A DNA stretch of 64,000 nucleotides from Forficula auricularia (lineage: Eukaryota > Arthropoda > Insecta > Dermaptera > Forficulidae), in contig JALMQS010000412.1 in assembly GCA_024734495.1 (NCBI GenBank), positions 1 through 64,000 on the forward strand. Reading direction: 5' to 3'. The position numbers and the translations under genes are program-made. Shown here piece by piece: positions 57,532 to 64,000 of the stretch. The notes beneath the pieces were generated by a model. That model saw only the letters and a list, made by a program, of their open reading frames with translations. It was not told the origin of the DNA and searched no databases. The first letter of the stretch is position 1. Each line of letters starts with the position of its first letter.

Positions 57532-57789
57532 GCTTAATAAACTGAAATTTAATTTCTTCGAGGTCTGATAAAAATCTGAAAATCTGAAAAAATCGTTTTT
57601 ACATTTTATTGATTTACCTTTTTTTTTTAAATGCTGAAATATGAAGGTTTTAGAAAATAATATTTATATTTGTAAAATTATAAGATGGAATAGAAAAAAT
57701 TGTATTAAATTAGTGAAAACGGAGTGATTAAGTTTCTTTGCTCGCGAGTGTATATTATTTACCATAAAATACACTCAAAACAAAATCTT

Positions 57790-58680
57790 CACCCCTCTTA
57801 TAGTACACCAACAAAAAATAACGACAAAAAAACGATGTGAAATATCTTGGAATAAAACTTGACAAAAGACTGACATTCAAAAACCACATAAAAGTCTCCC
57901 TCAGAAAAGCGTACGCCAATATGAAAACACTATTCCCACTACTGTCTAGAGATTCCTTCTTAACTCAAAAAAATAAAAAACTAATCTACACCACAATACT
58001 AAGACCTGCACTGACATAGGTATACTGCACCGGGGTGGTGTCATGTAAGCAAAACAACTATCAAACCACTACAGATATATCAAAACAAATGTCTACGACT
58101 AATTAATAACAATAACCGAGGAAGAGATACAAAAATAACCGACTTGCACGAATTGAGTCAAATAGAAAGAATCGATGATTTTATAATCATAATCTCGAAA
58201 ACTTTCTATGAGACTCAATTAAAACACAACATACTGACAAGAGACATACCCAAAAGACTAAGAGAGACACAACGAGGAAAAACCCAAATTACACAAACAT
58301 ATCAAGAAAATAGGTATAATTTAAAGTTTACAAATTTAATATAATCTAAACCTTTTTAATTTTTATTTTATTAAAAAAAAAGAGAGAAAAACAGAAAACA
58401 GGTTATGGTTCTTGTAACTTTTCCTGTAAAATAAATAATCGAAAACATCTTAAGAACCAACAACTTTATATAATCAACGCACTTGTCATTGATTATTCTA
58501 AATAAACCCTTAAATATCTAAACCCTAAGTAAAAAAAAAGCAGTATAAGCCTTAATGCACTAGGCAGGAGACTGATCATAGAAACTAATTATAAAACATT
58601 TGTATAAAATCTGTAACCCTATAGAATAAAATTACTAATGTAAAAACCTACTGTATAATATTGTAAATAAATGTTTTTAA
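57790..58680 (+). pseudogene. Jockey-clade LINE 3' fragment
   Basis: The plus strand encodes VKYLGIKLDKRLTFKNHI, LFPLLSRDSFLTQKNK and IYTTILRPALT. After a stop, frames with LSQIERIDDFIIIISK and FYETQ follow. A 3'UTR and AATAAA-type end reach about 58680. It is 5' truncated and lies directly after the Tc1 element. Confidence 0.8.
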
Positions 58681-58684
58681 AGTT

Positions 58685-59575
58685 TAAAGTTTTTTAACGC
58701 GGGTTCAAGCTCAACTCGTTGCAAAATATTTGAACGGAAATAATCCGGTCCCTTACACCAATTTACACACCCATACACATTTCAAGACCAAGGCTTTAGT
58801 TCCCGAAGACCAATAAAAATAAATAAATAAATATTTTGAAAATAGACATAAATACAGATTGTCTTGGAGATGAAATTACAATTCAATGTCTTGAATCTGT
58901 GGAGAGGTGTCTCCAAGCATTCCTTGCCACCTAGCATCGTTAGCTCATCGAAGAAGTGTTTCCACAAATTCACCTTTAAAATTATCTATTTCATCAGAAT
59001 ATTTAGAAAATATATGATATTATAGAAAAAAAAACATATTTCTTTTTTGTAAAAATCTTTAATCTCATATTTGTGAATTTTGCTCCTTGCAAAATTGGTC
59101 TATATTAGCACTTTTGAAATTCGTTAATACAATCGGTTCAGAGTTTTTTATTCTTCTTCTTCTGCAAAGTTTTTTTATATTTTTAATCCAACATTTTAAA
59201 TAATTGAAAATAATATTTCTCATTTCACTGTTGCCGAAAAGTGCAAACACTGGTGAAATGAAGGCTGAATCGCTCATAAGTAGAGATTGTTGCAGATATC
59301 CAACATCGAGATGAGAATAAATCGAAATTTAGTCCTAGAAATAGAGAAACATTATTATACAACATAATAAATGCGATTATTTCCTACTCATGGATTAAGA
59401 CATAATTATTAAAATATGATGGCTCTCTGTTTAAGAGAAATTTGTAGGCGTTTGGAAAATCGTCAAAACAGACCGAAAAAATAAAATGTATTTAGAAAGT
59501 ATATTTAAAACATATTTATTGGTTCAATATCTTCATTGTACAATTATTCCCTTTCAATATAACCAGATAGTCCAG
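58685..59575 (-). repeat. Segmental duplicate of 37690-39600
   Basis: It carries a SINE tail (58690-58825), the receptor's last exon with 3' flank and intron, and sequence to GTTCAATATCTTCATTGTAC near 59520, colinear with 37690-39600. The other locus has extra insertions at 38369-38900 and 38954-39517. Divergence is low, a few percent by eye. Confidence 0.88.
59065..59331 (-). pseudogene. Broken duplicate of receptor exon 6
   Basis: The acceptor TCTCTATTTCTAG and the tail (FALFGNSEMRNIIFNYL, CRRRRIKNSEP) are preserved. In the correct frame, however, TTGTGG of the 38-kb copy is TTATGA here (stop), followed by small insertions. No other receptor exon is found nearby. It is a gene fragment, not a second gene. 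Confidence 0.82.
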
Positions 59576-59903
59576 TTATTTGGTTCTAAAAAAGGGTTAC
59601 CTGGAAAGTTTTCTGTGAGTTTTGAAAATGGGTAATTTTATTGATTTCGATGTGCTCTTTCCGAATTTCAAACTTTGCCACCTCGTATCTTTGCCGTTCG
59701 CGCCGCCATATTGGAAAAGTGGGCCTAAAAACAGTTTTTTGATAATATCTCCTTTCCGACTAATTTCATGATAAAAACATTAATATACAAAATGAAACTA
59801 GAGAAAATTTCCTAGAATTTGCGTAATTACCCTTTTTTTCATAAAATCAATAGTTTTGGCGTATGCCGCAAACCGTTAAACATCTACGCCAAACCGTGAC
59901 ATT

Positions 59904-60468
59904 TAATTTTAACTGATTACATTTGTGAATTATAAAAAATCGCAGCTTTTCCTTCATAAAATGAAAACCACTCATCCTAAAAACTTGATTCTTATCACAT
60001 TGTCCAGGAAATTTTGTTGACTAGAACGTTTACTTGGACTCCCTTTTTTGATAAAACTCTTAGATTTATAGATATCCAGCATTTTCCATGACGGAAATGA
60101 TCCATTGTTTCAAAAAATGGCAGATTTCCTTCATAAAATGAAAACAATTCATCCTAGAAAATTGATTTCTATCTCATTTTCTAGAAATTTATTTCTTTGA
60201 ACGTTTACATGGACCACTTTTTTGATAAAAGTCTTAGATTTATAGATATCCTACATTTTCCAGACAGGATATGATCCGAATCCTCAAAAAGCGCTCATGG
60301 AAAATGCTGGGTATCTATAAATCTACAAGTGGTCCAAGTAAACGTTCAAGACAATAAAATTTCCTAGACAATGTAATAAGAATCAAGTTTCTAGAATGAG
60401 TGGTTTTCATTTTATGAAGGAAAAACTGCGATTTTTTATAATTCACGAATGTAATCAGTTAAAAATAA
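59904..60468. mobile_element. Foldback element, family C
   Basis: The ends TTTAACTGATTACATTTGTG and the inverse ACGAATGTAATCAGTTAAAA enclose arms with CTTCATAAAATGAAAACCAC and its inverse. Partial direct copies of the arm (TTTATAGATATCC) fill the middle. Confidence 0.85.
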
Positions 60469-60905
60469 TTTTTATAAAAAAATAAAACCGACTTCAAAAA
60501 AATTAAATGCAACAAATAAAATAATAAGAACTCAAAAATCAAATTAAATGCACTAAAAGGTATAAAATAATTATTTAATTTAGTTACAACTAAACGATGA
60601 AATTTTTACATGAATTCCCTTTTTGAAGTCGGTGCCAAACATATACATTTTATGAATCGAACTCGACGGATCTTACTTAGTACGTTTGACCGGTAAGCTC
60701 GCTTATATAGTTTGTTTAGCACAGACTTCAAAAAGATGTTTTCAAGTAACAATTTTATCGTTTAGTTGTAACTAAATTAGATAATTATTTTATACCTTTT
60801 AGTGCATTTAATTTGATTTTGAGTTCTTATTATTTTATTAGTTGAATTTAATTTTTTTGAAGTCGGTTTTATTTATTTTTTATAAAAATTATTTTTATTT
60901 TTCTC
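60463..60905. mobile_element. Foldback MITE with AAAACCGACTTCAAAAA ends
   Basis: TTTTTATAAAAAAATAAAAC and CGACTTCAAAAAAATT at the left are inverted at about 60850-60905. Arms include AAATGCACTAAAAGGTATAA and its inverse. The loop contains two further GACTTCAAAAA/TTTTTGAAGTC words. It abuts the preceding foldback. Confidence 0.8.
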
Positions 60906-61191
60906 TTTTTAGTGGTTTTATTAATAGTGACTTAATATAATACCTTGCATGCATCTCGTAAGAGAAAGTGTCGGGCGAATGAATCAGAAAATGATAATAA
61001 AATTTAAATCATAAATATAGAATTTCTCTCGAAATGTTTGTGGGATTTAAATGAACGTTTTAAGATTGTTTCTTTTTTTTTATAAAAGATTTTATCTATT
61101 ATAATTTCGATTATTTGGTCATAAGAATTGGATTACGTTATTTCGTCATTGATCATATAATCAGAACTTGACCCAGATTAATATAGGACCA

Positions 61192-61291
61192 NNNNNNNNN
61201 NNNNNNNNNNNNNNNNNNNNNNNNNNNNNNNNNNNNNNNNNNNNNNNNNNNNNNNNNNNNNNNNNNNNNNNNNNNNNNNNNNNNNNNNNNN
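61192..61291. other. Assembly gap (100 N)
   Basis: Exactly 100 N, the conventional scaffold gap of unknown length. Sequence on the two sides should not be assumed to be contiguous. Confidence 0.99.
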
Positions 61292-61404
61292 ACGCAGTTG
61301 CTATGGCTACTTATAAAATTTCCTCCCAAATTTTTAGCATTTCACAGAGAGAAGCCTATCCATTCTTATTTAAGCAAGGCTAAATGAGCTATATTAAAAG
61401 GTTC

Positions 61405-61995
61405 AAATGAATAAATTTTAAAGAATTAAAAAAATTAAAAAAGTACTCTCTTACTCTAGAGTAAAGTACTTTAAAATATAATTTTACTAAAAACTTTATT
61501 TATCCTTTTTTGTGGTCCCCAAGGTACTTAATTAGGATATTAAATTTCATCAAAATTGGTTAAGTCATTTTCAAGATATTTAGAAAAAACTAAAAAAGTA
61601 CTGAAATAAAGTACTAATGTTTGTGGGTCGATATGTACCAAAATCTAATCAGCGCTTCATTTTGTTCAAAGAATGCTAGGTTTTCAATTTCATTTCAATC
61701 GGTGCAACGGTGTGGAAAAAATCGTGGGCCAAAAAAACGATAACATACATCCATCCATACATACATACATACATCCGCACGCACTAAATGAAAAAATGGC
61801 ACTTTTTGGCCTCTCGACGAGACCCCATGTAATTTTTGGCAAAACCGTCACGTGCTAAAATTCAACCTAATTGAATACTACAATTTGTGACTTTAATTTA
61901 GTCCATGGGTTCCGTAGTCTTTACCTGAGGACCCTTTGAAGCCACGCTTGCCCCGAGAGCGATTGCAATACTTTACCCATGCTTTGCATTGGATA
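61405..61995 (+). repeat. Interspersed repeat family B, copy 2 (empty site for the MITE)
   Basis: It is colinear with the inverse of 2262-2990 without the 156-bp insert. It contains an ACAT/CATC microsatellite (61745-61780) and ends in a hairpin ACTTTACCCATGC / GCATTGGATAAAGT followed by AAAAAGG. It also shares GTACCAAAATCTAATCAGC with family A. It ends exactly where the LINE frame at 61998 begins. Confidence 0.8.
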
Positions 61996-61997
61996 AA

Positions 61998-62925
61998 GTA
62001 AAAAGGTGTAAGACAAGGATGTGTGCTGTCACCCATGATTTTCAACTTATACATAGAAGAAGCGATTAAAGAATTCAAAGACAAAATTGATACAGGTATC
62101 GAAATCCAAGGTCAAAAGATCGCTATGTTAAGATTTGCCGATGACATTGCCCTTCTAGGAAGCAATAAAAAAGAATTAGAGGACGCCCTGAATGGAATTA
62201 ACCAAATCCTAATAGAGAAATCAAAATGAAAATAAACAAGAATAAAACCAAGGTCCTAGTATGTACAAAAAAAAGAACAAACGAAACAGGAATGCATCAA
62301 AATTAACCAAGAAAACCTAGAAGGAGTTAAGGAATTCCGCTACCTAGGAAGTAAAATAACATGGGATGGGAGGAGCGAAAACGAAATTAAATCAAGAATT
62401 GCCCAAGCAAAAATGGGATTTAATTCAAAACAAAAACTACTATGCTCCTCCTCAATCAGCTTAGCAAAACAGGAAGTTGCTATTGAAGACATATGTATGG
62501 AGCATAGCCATGTACGGGTGTGAAACCTGGACAATTAGAAAAGCGGAGAGAAAGAGATTAGAGGCTTTCGAAATGTGGTGCTACAGAAGAATGATGAATA
62601 TCAAATGGATGGATAAAATTACAAATGAAGAAGTTCTTGGAAGAATCGGAGAAAAAGAACCTTGTGGAAGAGTCTGAAGAAGAGAAGAGGTCAGATGATG
62701 GGGCACACACTGAGACATGGGGGACTGCTTAGGGATATCTTGGAGGGGGAGGTGGGAAAGAAAAGGGGAAGGGGAAGACCCAGATTAGAATATTTCAACC
62801 AAATAATTGGGGATATGGGATGCCAGACATTTAGAGAGGTCAAACAGCTGGCGGGGGACAGAGCCGAGTGGAGACGGATTTTGCATCAAACCAGTCTTAG
62901 GACCAGAACTATTTTTAATTAATGT
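61998..62925 (+). pseudogene. RTE/endonuclease-RT type LINE, 3' third
   Basis: The frame starts at the junction with family B and reads GVRQGCVLSPMIFNLYIEEA (RT motif B), then MLRFADDIALLGS (motif C). After frameshifts it continues with YGCETWTIRKAERKRLEAFE, then EVGKKRGRGRPRLEYF. A stop lies near 62922. Upstream RT and endonuclease are absent. The decayed copy at 6215-6640 belongs to the same family. Confidence 0.85.
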
Positions 62926-62958
62926 CAATATGAACTACAAATTGCAAGTGATATCTGA

Positions 62959-63570
62959 TTAATAATAAAGGAACAAACATATTAATATTTCAAATGAATT
63001 TGGATAAAGTTTAGCAACGATCCGTTGCAGTTTATTTTCACTTTCCATCATGATTTTTATTATGTTGTTTTTGGACAGCCCTTCACCTAGTTGTTGTTCA
63101 GCCAGGGAGCTTTCTTCCACCCATCTAATGCAGCTGAATATCATGTTCCGGCGTGTCCGGGACCCGACATTGAGCACAAATTTCGTCCTCCCGTTTTGTA
63201 GAGATAGGAACCAAAATTCCCATGCCCACTAACCGCCAGTGTAAGGTAGAAACTTAGTTCCCCATGTGGACGATCGCACCATTTTTTGACGTCAGGAATC
63301 AGGCTCCACGTCCATCTACCCTCCTCAGCTCTATTCCACCGCTCCTGCCACTTGTTGACAAGACACTCCCTGTTCAGCTTTTTTGACATATCGTCAGCGC
63401 CAAAGTTATAAAACCTCTCGTAGGCCAAGAGATCTATCGGAGGCGTCGAAGCGAGCACCTGGACCACAACTGCAGACACCGTTCTATATGCACTGCATAT
63501 ACGGATCAATGTTTTTCTCTGGGTTTTTATTAATCTTCCGTTGTATTTTTTGATTTTCAGTGCATCAATC
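62959..63570 (-). pseudogene. R1-clade LINE C-terminal fragment
   Basis: The minus strand from about 63570 encodes LIRICSAYRTVSAVVVQVLA and PPIDLLAYER. It continues with WQERWNRAEEGRWTWSLIPD, HGELSFYLTLAVSGHGNF and a degraded CCHC-like end. After a frameshift it shows IFSCIRWVEE. The YRTVS/PPxxLLAxER and GRWT..LIPD motifs are characteristic of R1. It is truncated and broken. Confidence 0.85.
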
Positions 63571-63574
63571 CATG

Positions 63575-64000
63575 CTGAAACAGTACTTTACTTTAGTAAG
63601 GTTGATGTTACCATAGCGTTTAGCATTCGCTTTTTGACTGATATATTAATATCCCAGGATTGGATGAAAACAAAATAGAAATAAATAAGAGATTTCTTGG
63701 AAAAAAATATATATAGGAAATGTTTTCCCTTATAATATTACCATATTTTGAACTATATGCTTCCTTCTTTGACCAAGGAACCCTGAAGAAGGTGGAAAGA
63801 TCCTCCGAAACGTTAGTTTCAAAATAACATTATAAGAAGAAAAAATTTCCATTAAATATTATTTGTTGTAAGTAGTCTCTTATTTATTATCCAATTTTGA
63901 GGTAAACTTTTTATTAATCTGAGGATCGAATGGAAGGCATTCAGTCCAAGGATATGGTAAATAAAAATGATGATTCCTAATAAAATAAGATTTATTAGAA
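63575..64000. repeat. AT-rich end with a Penelope-type motif
   Basis: At 63782-63815 the plus strand reads CCCTGAAGAAGGTGGAAAG then ATCCTCCGAAACGTTAG, the CTGAnGA..GAAAC layout seen in the other Penelope-type repeats. Otherwise nothing was recognised. Confidence 0.55.

Larger units (their letters stand above)
55573..57750. mobile_element. Tc1-type transposon split by a hAT element
   Basis: TA flanks both ends (55571-55572 and 57751-57752). The TIRs read CACTCGCGAGCAAAGAAACT and the inverse AGTTTCTTTGCTCGCGAGTG. The minus-strand transposase N-terminus is at 57170-57531 and the C-terminal part is at 55780-56060; a 1064-bp hAT element separates them. It lies just outside the receptor gene on its 5' side. 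Confidence 0.92.

Noticed and set aside
59065..59277. Second active receptor gene at 59 kb
   Set aside because: In the frame set by the acceptor, TM7 has a stop and small insertions, and no other exons are present.

Overview
The window looks like a gene-poor, AT-rich arthropod (probably insect) nuclear scaffold. The evidence is short GT-AG introns, jockey-, RTE-, R1- and R2-type non-LTR retrotransposon remnants, Tc1, hAT and piggyBac-like DNA transposons, a Helentron-type fragment, Penelope-type repeats, a tRNA-derived SINE and one run of exactly 100 N (61192-61291) that marks an assembly gap. No bacterial gene organisation is present. I cannot fix the species from sequence alone.

One protein-coding gene stands out. 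It is a rhodopsin-like seven-transmembrane receptor on the minus strand, with six recognisable coding exons from 55201 down to 38004 (about 400 residues). Its introns are packed with transposons: two related LINE tails, a full-length RTE element with a perfect 12-bp target duplication, a Helentron fragment, a Tc1 element, a piggyBac-like MITE and two long foldback elements. One LINE sits with its target duplication across the splice donor of exon 2. The last exon and its 3' flank are duplicated at 58.7-59.6 kb as a broken copy. That copy serves as a natural empty site for two later insertions at the 38-39 kb locus. A second possible gene start (a TATA box and a 36-codon first exon ending at a GTAAGT donor) lies at 27.3-27.46 kb on the minus strand, about 40 bp from the end of a hAT element.

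Layout. 0-4.7 kb: a LINE tail and interspersed repeat families A and B, the latter holding a 156-bp MITE. 4.7-8.7 kb: a CpG-depleted, A/C-rich block with a decayed LINE. 9.5-22.7 kb: a series of large foldback (long inverted repeat) elements, some nested. 22.9-23.8 kb: an R2-type LINE 3' end. 24.3-26.8 kb: Penelope-type inverted repeats. 27.3-29.2 kb: candidate exon plus a hAT element holding a foldback that itself holds a LINE tail. 29.2-31.3 kb: a long-TIR element with a threefold internal repeat. 32-36.7 kb: a piggyBac-like MITE, a foldback interrupted by a hAT MITE, and a LINE fragment. 37.5-55.2 kb: SINE and receptor gene. 55.5-57.8 kb: a Tc1 element split by a hAT element. 57.8-63.9 kb: a jockey fragment, the broken receptor exon, more foldbacks, the gap, family B, and LINE and R1 remnants.

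Basis: exon, phase, TIR and target-duplication statements were read directly from the sequence. Superfamily names rest on recognised motifs. No database or folding program was run.
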